A stretch of 64,000 nucleotides of DNA, taken from the NCBI RefSeq assembly GCF_024055605.1, contig NZ_JAMXLX010000009.1:123868-187867 (forward strand), in the 5' to 3' direction. The notes beneath the pieces were generated by a model. It was not told the origin of the DNA. It saw only the letters and a program-made list of their open reading frames with translations, and did no database searches. Origin of the DNA: Ciceribacter sichuanensis. Its GTDB lineage: Bacteria; Pseudomonadota; Alphaproteobacteria; Rhizobiales; Rhizobiaceae. Shown piece by piece: positions 1 to 8,372 of the stretch (positions are counted from its first letter, which is position 1; each line of letters opens with the position of its first letter). The position numbers and the translations under genes were made by a program.

Positions 1-405
1 GGCGTGGCCGACCGCACTCAGATCCACACACATATGTGCTATTCCGAGTTCAACGACATCATGGACGCCATCATCGCGATGGATGCCGACGTGATCTCGA
101 TCGAGACATCGCGCTCCAAAATGGAGCTTCTCGATGTCTTCGCGGACAAGCGCTATCCGAACGAGATCGGCCCCGGTGTCTATGACATCCATTCTCCGCG
201 CGTGCCGACGGTGGAGGAAATCGTCGAACTGATCGAGGCCGCATCCGATCGCCTCGACCCTTCCCAGCTCTGGATCAATCCCGATTGTGGCCTGAAGACG
301 CGCCGCTGGGAGGAGGTGAAGCCGGCGCTTGCCAACATGGTGCAGGCGGCGCGGCAGCTTCGCCTGCGGTTTGCCGAAAGCGACGGCTGGAGGGTGATCG
401 CATGA
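1..405 (+). CDS. metE: Cobalamin-independent methionine synthase, C-terminal end (5' truncated by the window)
   Basis: This is the last 134 codons of MetE, which transfers a methyl group from 5-methyltetrahydropteroyl-polyglutamate to homocysteine to make methionine in the cytoplasm. The frame is open from base 1. It carries the conserved C-terminal signatures of the family: THMCYSEF near the start (His and Cys are zinc ligands), DVISIETSRS, GPGVYDIHSPR, and the WINPDCGLKTR segment with the last zinc-binding Cys. The stop codon overlaps the ATG of the next gene in an ATGA arrangement, so the two are probably translated from one message. The N-terminal domain lies outside the window. Confidence 0.97.
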   Translation, partial: GVADRTQIHTHMCYSEFNDIMDAIIAMDADVISIETSRSKMELLDVFADKRYPNEIGPGVYDIHSPRVPTVEEIVELIEAASDRLDPSQLWINPDCGLKTRRWEEVKPALANMVQAARQLRLRFAESDGWRVIA

Positions 406-1211
406 AGCGGGAAACACCATCTGAAGGGGAGCCGGCCGGAGGGCCGGCTCCCACCATCCTCGTCGATATCGTCTTTCCCGGTGCGGTCAACCATCATGGC
501 ACGCTGTTCGGCGGCGCCGGTCTCGCCTTCATGGACCGGGTGGCCTTCGTTGCGGCCACGCGTCATGGACGTGTGCCCTTCGTCACCGCATCCTGCGAGC
601 GGGTGGATTTCAGGAAACCCGCGCATATCGGCGAGATCGTTTCGTTCACCGCAACGCCGGTCTGGGCGGGACGGCGCTCCCTGACGGTGGAAGTGGAAAT
701 GGCGGCGGAAAGCATTCTTGCCAGCGAGCGACAGGTCTGCACGCGCGGTGTCTTCCACATGGTCGCGGTGCCGGGGGATGCCGGAGGCGAAGGGTGGACG
801 CTGCCGCCGCTGCCGACCAGTCATCCGACGGAGGCCGACGGCGAGGTTCGCATGGCGGATGTCGTCTTCGCCGATCAGACCAACAGTTCCGGCTCGATGT
901 TCGGTGGAGACGCACTTGCCTTCATGACCAAGGCAGCCTTCGTCGCGGCCTCGCGCCATAGCCGCAGGCAGGCCGTTCTCGCGTCGTCCGAGCGCATCGA
1001 TTTCCACTATCCGATCCGGCTGGGCTCCATCGTCGAGGTCGTCGCCCGGGTCGTTTCCACAGCCCGCTCATCGATGCGGATCGGGGTGGAGCTGTGGTCC
1101 GAAGAACTGCTGACCGGGCTTCGCCGGCAGACGGCGAAAGGGCTTTTCGTCATGGTCGCAGTCGATGCCGAGCATCGTCCCGTGGCGGTTATCCCAGATG
1201 AAATTGGGTGA
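402..1211 (+). CDS. Tandem hotdog-fold acyl-CoA thioesterase-like protein
   Basis: The 269-aa protein contains two similar hotdog repeats. Each has a VF(P/A)-type strand, a GTLFGG or GSMFGG loop, a segment of type AFM(D/T)(R/K) and an ERxDFxxP strand. The first repeat covers about residues 20-130 and the second about 145-255. Duplicated hotdog domains of this sort occur in acyl-CoA thioesterases of the YciA/ACOT type, which hydrolyse acyl-CoA thioesters in the cytoplasm. The substrate cannot be told from sequence. The ATG at 402 is chosen because it overlaps the metE stop; the frame is open further upstream, but that part lies inside metE. It is an unusual neighbour for metE, and a link to methionine metabolism is not evident. 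Confidence 0.8.
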   Translation: MKRETPSEGEPAGGPAPTILVDIVFPGAVNHHGTLFGGAGLAFMDRVAFVAATRHGRVPFVTASCERVDFRKPAHIGEIVSFTATPVWAGRRSLTVEVEMAAESILASERQVCTRGVFHMVAVPGDAGGEGWTLPPLPTSHPTEADGEVRMADVVFADQTNSSGSMFGGDALAFMTKAAFVAASRHSRRQAVLASSERIDFHYPIRLGSIVEVVARVVSTARSSMRIGVELWSEELLTGLRRQTAKGLFVMVAVDAEHRPVAVIPDEIG

Positions 1212-1226
1212 CGGAAAACATAATTG

Positions 1227-1254
1227 TTGACGTTAAATTTGCCTTGGATACTAT
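1227..1254 (+). promoter_or_regulatory. Sigma70-type promoter of the nrdHIEF operon
   Basis: TTGACG at 1227-1232 and TACTAT at 1249-1254 are separated by 16 bases in an AT-rich patch that stands out from the flanking GC-rich sequence. A start site near 1260 would place the whole cobalamin aptamer at the 5' end of the transcript, as expected for a riboswitch leader. Confidence 0.6.
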
Positions 1255-1257
1255 ATC

Positions 1258-1446
1258 TAGTGTTCAAGGTTCCTTCGATTCGAGAGGGTCGAAGGCTAAG
1301 ACGGGAATTCGGTAGCGGGCATGATGCACGCGATGCCGAAGCTGCCCCCGCAACTGTGAGCGGTGAATGTTCGTTCGATCCGGCCACTGGGTGAAAGCCC
1401 GGGAAGGCTGAGCGGGCATGATGATCCGAGAGCCAGGAGACCTGCC
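1258..1446 (+). promoter_or_regulatory. Cobalamin (B12) riboswitch upstream of nrdHIEF
   Basis: The hallmarks of the AdoCbl aptamer appear in the right order. They are GCTGCCCCCGCAACTGTGA at 1341-1359 (the B12-box core region), CCACTGGGTGAAAGCCCGGGAAGGC at about 1384-1408 (P7 and downstream helices), and GATCCGAGAGCCAGGAGACC near 1423-1442 (the conserved B12 box). About 285 nt of leader follow before nrdH and would hold the expression platform; I see GC-rich hairpin potential there but no convincing U-tract terminator. Cobalamin riboswitches normally lower expression when B12 is plentiful. Here that would silence the B12-independent class Ib reductase when a B12-dependent class II enzyme (elsewhere in the genome) can work. 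The boundaries are approximate. Confidence 0.93.
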
Positions 1447-1731
1447 TTGAACATGAACGTCCACCGGCGGGGTGCCCGGAAGGTCGCGGTTATCTGTGTC
1501 CGGTTTTCCCCGGTCAGACCGCTGCCCCGCGCTTCGTCTTCTGTCGCTTCGGGGTGAAGTCCATGTCTGAATTGTTGCGTCCCTTAAAACCCGCTTTCTA
1601 ATACCAGTCTTTCGGCCGTTGCCGGCCGATAGACCGTGTTCTGCTGCGCTCTTTCCAGTTTTCAATCCCGATCCCGGTTCATCGGCGGATGTTCCGGAAC
1701 CCTTTCGCATGCCAATTTCACGAGGAAACCC

Positions 1732-1953
1732 ATGACCATCACCGTTTATTCCAAGCCCGCCTGCGTTCAGTGCACCGCAACCACGCGCGCTCTCGACCGG
1801 CAGGGGATCGAATACACCGTCATCGATGTGTCCGCAGATACAAACGCCTATGAACTGGTGCAGGAACTTGGCTACCGGCAGGTGCCGGTGGTGATTGCCG
1901 GCGAGCAGCACTGGTCGGGTTTCCGGCCCGACATGATCAGCGCACTCGCCTGA
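1732..1953 (+). CDS. nrdH: Glutaredoxin-like protein NrdH, electron donor of class Ib ribonucleotide reductase
   Basis: This 73-aa thioredoxin-fold protein has the redox motif CVQC at residues 11-14 and the WSGFRPD segment near the C-terminus typical of NrdH. NrdH is reduced by thioredoxin reductase and in turn reduces the C-terminal cysteines of NrdE. The open frame extends upstream without a stop, but the ATG at 1732 has a GAGGAAACCC ribosome-binding stretch just before it and matches the usual length. It is the first gene of the nrdHIEF operon behind the cobalamin riboswitch. Confidence 0.96.
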   Translation: MTITVYSKPACVQCTATTRALDRQGIEYTVIDVSADTNAYELVQELGYRQVPVVIAGEQHWSGFRPDMISALA

Positions 1954-1966
1954 CGAGGCTATACCC

Positions 1967-2365
1967 ATGGGCGGCCTCGTCTATTTCTCCAGCCGGTCGG
2001 AGAACACCCGGCGCTTCGTCGAGAAACTCGACCTTGGTGGGCTGAGGTTGCCAGTCGATGCGAGCGAGGAGCCGCCGGAGGCGGAGGCTCCCTTCGTGCT
2101 GGTCACGCCGACCTATGGCGGAGGATCGGAAAAGGGGGCGGTGCCGAAGCCGGTGATCCGCTTTCTCAACAATCCTCGCAATCGGAGCCTGATCCGCGGT
2201 GTCATCGCGGCGGGAAACACCAATTTCGGCACAGCCTACGCCATCGCCGGAGACATCGTCTCGGCGAGGTGCGGGGTGCCGTTCCTCTACCGTTTCGAAC
2301 TTCTCGGAATGGCGGAGGATGTCGACAACGTCAGACAGGGACTGGGAAAATTTTGGACACGCTGA
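1967..2365 (+). CDS. nrdI: Flavodoxin-like protein NrdI
   Basis: NrdI is an FMN protein that supplies the oxidant needed to build the dimanganese-tyrosyl radical cofactor of NrdF. The 132-aa sequence begins with the flavodoxin phosphate loop (YFSSRSENTRRF), continues with the TPTYGGG segment, and has the GNTNFG region after strand 4, all typical of NrdI. The gene starts 13 bases after nrdH, and its end overlaps the proposed TTG start of nrdE. Confidence 0.96.
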   Translation: MGGLVYFSSRSENTRRFVEKLDLGGLRLPVDASEEPPEAEAPFVLVTPTYGGGSEKGAVPKPVIRFLNNPRNRSLIRGVIAAGNTNFGTAYAIAGDIVSARCGVPFLYRFELLGMAEDVDNVRQGLGKFWTR

Positions 2366-4506
2366 CACAAACCCGACCGGTGGGCGCGAGCGAGGTTTCG
2401 CTCGACTATCATGCCCTCAACGCGATGCTGAACCTCTATGACGAGGATGGCCGGATACAGCTCGACAAGGATCGACTGGCAGCGCGCCAGTATTTTCTCC
2501 AGCATGTGAACCAGAATACCGTCTTCTTCCATAACCTGCGGGAGAAGCTCGATTATCTGGTGAGCGAAGGCTATTACGAGCAGGCGGTGCTGGACCAGTA
2601 TTCTTTCAACTTCGTGCGGGACCTGTTCGATGAGGCCTATGCGAAGAAGTTCCGCTTCCCGACCTTTCTTGGGGCCTTCAAGTACTACACCTCCTATACG
2701 CTGAAGACCTTCGACGGGAAGCGTTACCTCGAGCGCTACGAGGATCGTGTCTGCATGGTGGCGCTGGCGCTTTCGCGCGGCGACGAGGGCCTTGCCCGCG
2801 AATTGATGGAAGAGATCATTTCCGGCCGCTTCCAGCCTGCGACGCCGACCTTTCTCAATGCCGGCAAGCAGCAGCGGGGCGAACTCGTTTCGTGCTTCCT
2901 GCTGCGCGTGGAAGACAACATGGAGAGCATCGGGCGGGCGATCAATTCGGCGCTGCAGCTTTCCAAGCGCGGTGGTGGCGTTGCCCTGTCGCTGACGAAT
3001 ATCCGCGAGGCAGGTGCGCCGATCAAGCAGATTGAGAACCAGTCCTCCGGCGTGATCCCGGTGATGAAACTGCTGGAAGACTCGTTTTCCTATGCGAACC
3101 AGCTTGGAGCCCGGCAGGGAGCAGGGGCCGTCTACTTGCATGCCCATCACCCCGATATCATGCGGTTCCTCGATACCAAGCGCGAGAATGCGGATGAAAA
3201 GATCCGCATCAAGACGCTGTCGCTCGGCGTCGTGATCCCCGACATCACCTTCGAACTCGCCCGCAACAACGAGGACATGTACCTGTTCTCGCCCTATGAC
3301 GTCGAGCGTGTTTACGGCGTGCCGTTCACCGAAATTTCGGTGACGGAAAAGTATCAGGAAATGGTCGCCGACAGCCGGATTAAGAAAAAGAAGATCAAGG
3401 CGCGCGAATTCTTCCAGGTGATCGCGGAGATCCAGTTCGAAAGCGGTTATCCCTACATCATGTTCGAGGACACGGTGAACCGTGCCAATCCGGTGGCCGG
3501 GCGCATCACCATGAGCAACCTCTGCTCGGAAATCCTGCAGGTAAGCGAGGCCAGCGAGTTCAACGAGGATCTTTCCTACAGCCATATGGGCAAGGACATT
3601 TCCTGCAATCTTGGCTCCCTCAACATTGCCGCCGCGATGGATGCGCCGGATTTCGGCAAGACCATCGAAACCTCGATCCGGGCGCTGACCGCGGTTTCCG
3701 ACATGAGCCATATCGGGTCCGTGCCCTCGGTCGCGAAGGGCAATGACGAGAGCCACGCCATCGGCCTTGGCCAGATGAACCTGCACGGCTATCTCGCCCG
3801 CGAGCGCATCTTCTACGGTTCGGAAGAAGGCATCGATTTCACCAATATCTACTTCTACACGGTGACTTATCACGCCCTGAAAGCTTCGAACCGGCTGGCG
3901 GTCGAGCGGGGCGTCAGCTTCAAGGGCTTCGAGAATTCGAAATATGCGTCGGGCGAGTATTTCGACAAATATACGCAGCAGGAATGGGTGCCTGCGACGG
4001 AGCGGGTGGCGGAACTGTTCGAGAAAGCCGGCATCGCCATACCGACACAGGAAGACTGGCTGGCGCTGAAAAAGGCGGTGATGACGGGCGGGCTCTATAA
4101 CCAGAACCTGCAGGCCGTGCCGCCGACCGGCTCTATTTCCTACATCAACCACTCGACGTCTTCGATCCATCCGATCGTCTCGAAGATCGAGATCCGCAAG
4201 GAAGGCAAGATCGGCCGCGTCTACTATCCCGCCGCCTATCTCACCAATGACAATCTCGAATATTATAAGGATGCCTATGAGATCGGCCCGGAAAAGATCA
4301 TCGACACCTATGCGGCGGCAACGCAGCATGTCGACCAGGGGCTTTCGCTGACGCTGTTCTTCCGCGACACCGCGACCACCCGCGACATCAATCGCGCCCA
4401 GATCTATGCGTGGAAGCGGGGCATCAAGACCATCTATTACATCCGTCTTCGCCAGATGGCGCTGACCGGCACGGAAGTGCAGGGCTGCGTTTCCTGCGCG
4501 CTGTGA
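2353..4506 (+). CDS. nrdE: Class Ib ribonucleoside-diphosphate reductase, catalytic alpha subunit
   Basis: NrdE reduces ribonucleoside diphosphates to deoxyribonucleotides for DNA synthesis. Visible signatures are the LVSCFLLRVEDNMES segment with a redox-active Cys, KRGGGVALSLTNIR, the NLCSEI segment with the radical Cys, a QAVPPTGSISYINHSTSS stretch, and the C-terminal CVSC pair that NrdH reduces. I chose the TTG at 2353, which overlaps the end of nrdI and gives 717 aa starting MDTLTQTRP. That is a normal NrdE length. An upstream ATG at 2269 would add 28 unrelated residues inside nrdI. GGGA about ten bases upstream is a plausible ribosome-binding site. Confidence 0.95.
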   Translation: MDTLTQTRPVGASEVSLDYHALNAMLNLYDEDGRIQLDKDRLAARQYFLQHVNQNTVFFHNLREKLDYLVSEGYYEQAVLDQYSFNFVRDLFDEAYAKKFRFPTFLGAFKYYTSYTLKTFDGKRYLERYEDRVCMVALALSRGDEGLARELMEEIISGRFQPATPTFLNAGKQQRGELVSCFLLRVEDNMESIGRAINSALQLSKRGGGVALSLTNIREAGAPIKQIENQSSGVIPVMKLLEDSFSYANQLGARQGAGAVYLHAHHPDIMRFLDTKRENADEKIRIKTLSLGVVIPDITFELARNNEDMYLFSPYDVERVYGVPFTEISVTEKYQEMVADSRIKKKKIKAREFFQVIAEIQFESGYPYIMFEDTVNRANPVAGRITMSNLCSEILQVSEASEFNEDLSYSHMGKDISCNLGSLNIAAAMDAPDFGKTIETSIRALTAVSDMSHIGSVPSVAKGNDESHAIGLGQMNLHGYLARERIFYGSEEGIDFTNIYFYTVTYHALKASNRLAVERGVSFKGFENSKYASGEYFDKYTQQEWVPATERVAELFEKAGIAIPTQEDWLALKKAVMTGGLYNQNLQAVPPTGSISYINHSTSSIHPIVSKIEIRKEGKIGRVYYPAAYLTNDNLEYYKDAYEIGPEKIIDTYAAATQHVDQGLSLTLFFRDTATTRDINRAQIYAWKRGIKTIYYIRLRQMALTGTEVQGCVSCAL

Positions 4507-4523
4507 CAGCAAGGATTGAATCC

Positions 4524-5513
4524 ATGAACATCCAACTGAAGTCCAAGCCTGTTCGCTCTCAGGGGGCAGTCCCTGCCGTCAACTGGAACCGCATCGAGGA
4601 CGACAAGGACCTTGAGGTGTGGAACCGCCTGACCTCGAATTTCTGGCTGCCGGAAAAGGTGCCGCTGTCGAATGACATTCCATCCTGGGCGACGCTGAAG
4701 CCGGAGGAGCAGAGGCTTACGATCCGCGTCTTCACCGGGCTCACCTTGCTCGACACCATCCAGAACGGCGTCGGCGCGATCAGGCTGATGGCCGATACCC
4801 AGACCTCGCATGAGGAGGCGGTGCTCTCCAACATCTCCTTCATGGAAGCGGTGCATGCGCGCTCCTATTCCTCGATCTTCTCGACGCTCTGCTCGACGCC
4901 CGATGTCGACGACGCCTATCGCTGGTCGGAGGAAAACGAGTTCCTGCAGCGGAAAGCAGCGCTGATCATGGAGCAGTACGATTCTGATGATCCGCTGAAG
5001 AAGAAGATCGCCAGCGTCCTTCTCGAAAGCTTCCTGTTCTATTCCGGCTTCTATCTGCCGATGTACTGGTCGAGCCGGGCGAAGATCACCAACACCGCAG
5101 ACCTGATCCGTCTCATTATCCGCGACGAGGCGGTGCATGGCTATTACATCGGCTACAAGTTCCAGCGGGCGCTCGACCGCGAACCGGAAACGCGGCGGCA
5201 GGACATCAAGGATTTCGCCTTCGAACTCCTGCTCGACCTTTACGACAACGAGGCGAAGTATACCGAGGACCTTTATGACGGCGTGGGTCTGACCGAAGAC
5301 GTCAAAAAATTCCTGCATTACAACGCCAACAAGGCTCTGATGAACCTCGGCTACGAGGCGCTGTTTCCGCCCGAGGCATGCAAGGTCAATCCCGCGATCC
5401 TGTCGGCGCTTTCGCCGAACGCCGATGAGAACCACGACTTCTTTTCCGGCTCCGGTTCCTCCTATGTCATCGGCAAGGCGGTCGCCACCGAAGACGAGGA
5501 CTGGGATTTCTGA
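4524..5513 (+). CDS. nrdF: Class Ib ribonucleoside-diphosphate reductase, radical-generating beta subunit
   Basis: NrdF is the ferritin-like subunit that carries the dimetal site and tyrosyl radical and passes the radical to NrdE. The 329-aa protein shows the metal-ligand helices SHEEAVLSNISFMEAVHARSY-type (ExxH in EAVHA), the segment with LESFLFYSGF, and the second ExxH in RDEAVHGYYIGYKF. It ends in an acidic tail EDEDWDF, which in this family docks onto the alpha subunit. The gene follows nrdE after 17 bases and closes the operon. No clear terminator was seen behind it. Confidence 0.96.
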   Translation: MNIQLKSKPVRSQGAVPAVNWNRIEDDKDLEVWNRLTSNFWLPEKVPLSNDIPSWATLKPEEQRLTIRVFTGLTLLDTIQNGVGAIRLMADTQTSHEEAVLSNISFMEAVHARSYSSIFSTLCSTPDVDDAYRWSEENEFLQRKAALIMEQYDSDDPLKKKIASVLLESFLFYSGFYLPMYWSSRAKITNTADLIRLIIRDEAVHGYYIGYKFQRALDREPETRRQDIKDFAFELLLDLYDNEAKYTEDLYDGVGLTEDVKKFLHYNANKALMNLGYEALFPPEACKVNPAILSALSPNADENHDFFSGSGSSYVIGKAVATEDEDWDF

Positions 5514-5731
5514 GAGCGCGCCGCACGCGACGAAATGGCATGTATTCCCTATGTCTCGTGCCCACAGATAAGCCCCCCTTGTCGCTTCATGAATCGGTGG
5601 CGGGGTGATGCTGTGTGCTGTTCCGGCAATTGCTCATATATCTTTGAAAGCATGGGTTGAAATTCGCCTTCGGCGTTTTCAGATAATGCGCCGATATATG
5701 ATGCGCGCGACAGGTGCGGGAGGGCATACCC

Positions 5732-6937
5732 ATGGACAGGGAAACGCTTGATACGATCAATGACTGGGTTATCGAGCAGGGACTGTTGGGGTTGCGCGAG
5801 ACCGATCTCGTAGACGGTTTCTGTAACCGCCTGCGCGAGGGCGGGCTGGAAATCGTGGGAGCCGCCCTTTTCTTCGATACGCTCCATCCGGTGCAGGAAT
5901 CGGAGGGTGTGTTCTGGAACATTACCAATCAGAACGGCCCGGTGCATCGGGAGTTCACGCGGCAGGAGGCGATACGCAACGCTCACCTCTGGCGCAGCAG
6001 TCCCTTTCATTACATGAGCGAGAACGGTCTTTCGGAGCTGCACATTCCGCTTGTGAATGCAGACCGATCGAGGTTCGGCATCATCAGCGATCTCCTGGAA
6101 GAGGGGCACACCGACTATTTTGTGCTGATGCACAAGCTGGGTGGCAAGACGACGATCGGTGAAGTCGAAAACATCTATTCCCGATGGTCGACCAGCCAGC
6201 CGGGTGGTTTTTCCGAGGATGACCTGAATGTGCTGCGCAAGCTCGTCGCGAGCCTTGCGCTGGCAATCAAGTCGGCTTCGCTAAGCCAGATCGCGCGGTC
6301 GCTGGTCCAGGTCTATCTCGGCCGGGATCCCGGCCGGCGGGTGCTTGAAGGCCGTATCGAGCGGGGGAAGGTCGAGACCATCCGGACGGTCCTCTGGTAT
6401 TCCGACATGGAGAATTACACCTCGCTTTCGGAAACCATGGAAAGCGGAAGGCTTATCGCCTTTCTGAACGACTATGCCGATACGGTCATCTCGGCCGTCC
6501 ATAATGCAGGCGGCGATATCCTGAAGCTTGTTGGCGACGGCATTCTCGCCATCTTCAACCACGGCGATCAGCGAGAGGCCGCGCGCGCTGCGCTGCAGGC
6601 GCAGGCCGATGTCGGCAGGAGGATCGCGGAGCTCAATCGCAGGCGCGGTGACGAGGGGCTGGCCACGACTTCGGTCTATCTCGCGCTTCACGAGGGCGAG
6701 GTCTTCTATGGCAATGTCGGAAGTGACGAACGGCTCGATTTCACGGTGATCGGCCCGGCCGTCAACGAGGTGTGCCGCATGGCGGCCATGTGCCGTTCCG
6801 TCAACGAGACCGCGCTGGCGTCCCGCGAATTTGCGGCGCTTGCGCCCGAAGAGGGCCTGAGCGCGTTCCACAATCTCGGCTCGTTTCACCTCAAGGGCGT
6901 GCAGGAGCAGAAGGCGCTCTTTGCGCTTCGCCAGTAA
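5732..6937 (+). CDS. Class III adenylate/guanylate cyclase
   Basis: The 401-aa protein has an N-terminal region of about 200 residues without a recognised domain or membrane segment, followed by a class III nucleotide cyclase domain (about 215-400). The two metal-binding aspartates are present (D225 in YSDMENYT, D269 in LVGDGILAIF), as is the Asn/Arg transition-state pair (N345 and R349 in VNEVCRM). The catalytic centre therefore looks complete, and the product is presumably cAMP. The ATG at 5732 is preferred over a GTG at 5714 because a GGGAGGG stretch precedes it at good spacing. A receiver-domain gene follows downstream on the same strand. No stimulus can be inferred from the N-terminal part. 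Confidence 0.88.
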   Translation: MDRETLDTINDWVIEQGLLGLRETDLVDGFCNRLREGGLEIVGAALFFDTLHPVQESEGVFWNITNQNGPVHREFTRQEAIRNAHLWRSSPFHYMSENGLSELHIPLVNADRSRFGIISDLLEEGHTDYFVLMHKLGGKTTIGEVENIYSRWSTSQPGGFSEDDLNVLRKLVASLALAIKSASLSQIARSLVQVYLGRDPGRRVLEGRIERGKVETIRTVLWYSDMENYTSLSETMESGRLIAFLNDYADTVISAVHNAGGDILKLVGDGILAIFNHGDQREAARAALQAQADVGRRIAELNRRRGDEGLATTSVYLALHEGEVFYGNVGSDERLDFTVIGPAVNEVCRMAAMCRSVNETALASREFAALAPEEGLSAFHNLGSFHLKGVQEQKALFALRQ

Positions 6938-7130
6938 CCGGAGGCAGGCTGTTTGGAGTGGGGGGAACTATACGGAGAACTACGGTCGGGAGACGTTCGA
7001 CGTCGGATGCCAAGGTTTACCTTTCGGTGCTGTCGGTAAACCTCTGTATAATTCATCCGTCGCACGGCTGGAGCTATACAGAGCTATCAGCAATTGTGTG
7101 CCGGTACGCCGGAGATTGGCTACTTCCTCC

Positions 7131-7514
7131 GTGGCAACGACCAGTTTCATTGCAATCATAGACGACGAGGCCGATGTCCGGCGGGCAACGAGCAGCCTCG
7201 TCCGCTCACTCGGCTTTACGGCGAAGTCATTCGTTTCCGCTGAGGAATTTCTGGCGGACGCGGATAACCGGTCCGCATCCTGCATCGTTTCAGACGTCAA
7301 CATGACCGGCATGAGCGGCATCGAGCTTTATCTCCGGCTGCAGGAAGAGAAAGTGAGCCGAGTTCCGTTTGTCTTCATCACTGCCTTCGCGGAGAGCCAA
7401 GTGCGCGAGTATATCGGCGAGCATGTCCGGGTGCTGCAGAAGCCGTTCCATGCCGATGCATTGGCGGCCTGTCTCGACGCCGCCCTGCAAGCGAAGGGCG
7501 GCGGATCGAACTGA
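7131..7514 (+). CDS. Single-domain response regulator (FixJ-type receiver)
   Basis: The product is essentially one receiver domain: acidic pocket IIDDEAD at the start, phospho-acceptor D55 in IVSDVNMTG, Thr in FVFITAF, and Lys in VLQKPF. There is no output domain, so it probably acts by protein contact or as a phosphate sink. The start is uncertain. The GTG at 7131 gives a 127-aa protein beginning just before the first beta strand. A TTG at 7116 and a GTG at 7098 are in-frame alternatives, and an ATG at 6921 lies inside the cyclase gene and would add about 70 residues that do not look like protein. About 190 bp separate it from the cyclase. Confidence 0.75.
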   Translation: MATTSFIAIIDDEADVRRATSSLVRSLGFTAKSFVSAEEFLADADNRSASCIVSDVNMTGMSGIELYLRLQEEKVSRVPFVFITAFAESQVREYIGEHVRVLQKPFHADALAACLDAALQAKGGGSN

Positions 7515-7528
7515 ACCCACGTCCGCCG

Positions 7529-7575
7529 GAGGAGCGACGGGATGGAGTTCCCGCCGCTCCTCGGTTCAGATTTTC
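7529..7575 (+). terminator. Hairpin terminator between the receiver gene and the pirin gene
   Basis: GAGGAGCG at 7529-7536 pairs with CGCTCCTC at 7555-7562, with an inner CGGG/CCCG extension and a short loop, followed on the plus strand by ATTTTCT. It lies between two convergent genes and could stop transcription of the receiver gene. Confidence 0.55.
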
Positions 7576-8277
7576 TCATCGGGGCATGTCGAACAGGAGG
7601 GCCTTTCCGTTCGTCAGCCAGTTGAGTTCCAGAGTCTCCGGGTCGGAGATCTGGAGCCCGTCGCCCGGTCTCAGGTTCTCGTCATCTATCCTCGCCAGTC
7701 CGTCCACGATATGGACGAAGACGAGGCGTCCGGGCCGTGCGGGAATGGTGCCGACGTCACCTTCCTTCGGATTGGCGATCAGTATCCTGCTATCGGACAA
7801 CAGGTGAAGCGGAGCCTCGCCCTCGGTACCGGATGCGATCGGCGTCCAGTCCCGGGTGTCTTCCGCGGCCGGCAGGCGAGCCTGCTGGTAGCGCGGTGCG
7901 GTTCCCCTGACGTCCGGGATCATCCAGATCTGCAGGAGATGAGCGGTCTCGTCTTCCGAAGCATTCATTTCCGAATGGCTTACCCCGGTGCCGGCGGACA
8001 TCAACTGGATCTCCCCGGCCTCGAACGTCGAGACGTTTCCCATCGTGTCCTGGTGGCGCAGCTTGCCTTCGAGCAGGACTGTGAGAATATCCATGTTGTC
8101 ATGGGCGTGCTCGGAAAAGCCCGAGCCCGGAATGACCCAGTCCTCGTTGATGACGCGAAGCGGGCCGAAGCCCATGCGCGTCGGGTCCTGGAAACCGCCG
8201 AACGAGAAGGTATGAAAGCTGTTCAGCCAGCCCTTGCTGGTTTTGCCGCGGCTCATGTTTTCGTGGATCAGGATCAT
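7576..8277 (-). CDS. Pirin family protein (quercetin 2,3-dioxygenase-like bicupin)
   Basis: Pirins are metal-binding bicupins; bacterial members can oxidise quercetin or act in stress responses. The 233-aa protein has the pirin N-terminal metal site HAHDNMDILTVLLEG, the second part HSEMNASE, and the FxGFxDPxRMGFGPLRVINED leader region typical of the family. The start at 8277 (MILIHENMS) is chosen because GGGAGAG lies six bases upstream; an in-frame ATG seven codons earlier lacks this. It sits beside a MhqD/MhqO-like gene pair on the same strand, which suggests a shared role with aromatic or quinone electrophiles. Confidence 0.9.
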   Translation of the reverse strand: MILIHENMSRGKTSKGWLNSFHTFSFGGFQDPTRMGFGPLRVINEDWVIPGSGFSEHAHDNMDILTVLLEGKLRHQDTMGNVSTFEAGEIQLMSAGTGVSHSEMNASEDETAHLLQIWMIPDVRGTAPRYQQARLPAAEDTRDWTPIASGTEGEAPLHLLSDSRILIANPKEGDVGTIPARPGRLVFVHIVDGLARIDDENLRPGDGLQISDPETLELNWLTNGKALLFDMPR

Positions 8278-8372
8278 CGGTTCTCTCCCGGATTGCATCG
8301 AGGCACGAGGCCTCCGATGGGTGGTTTCGCAGTTTTGTTCCGGCCAAGGCCGTGTCGTCTCGGCCGGAACGC

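Noticed and set aside
1447..1731. An intrinsic terminator in the nrd leader as the riboswitch expression platform
   Set aside because: CCCCG/CGGGG pairing near 1528-1556 is weak and lacks a T-run, so I do not call it.
2287..4512. A 741-codon open frame on the minus strand opposite nrdE
   Set aside because: It is a mirror of the strongly conserved nrdE gene in high-GC DNA, and its translation shows no protein-like features.
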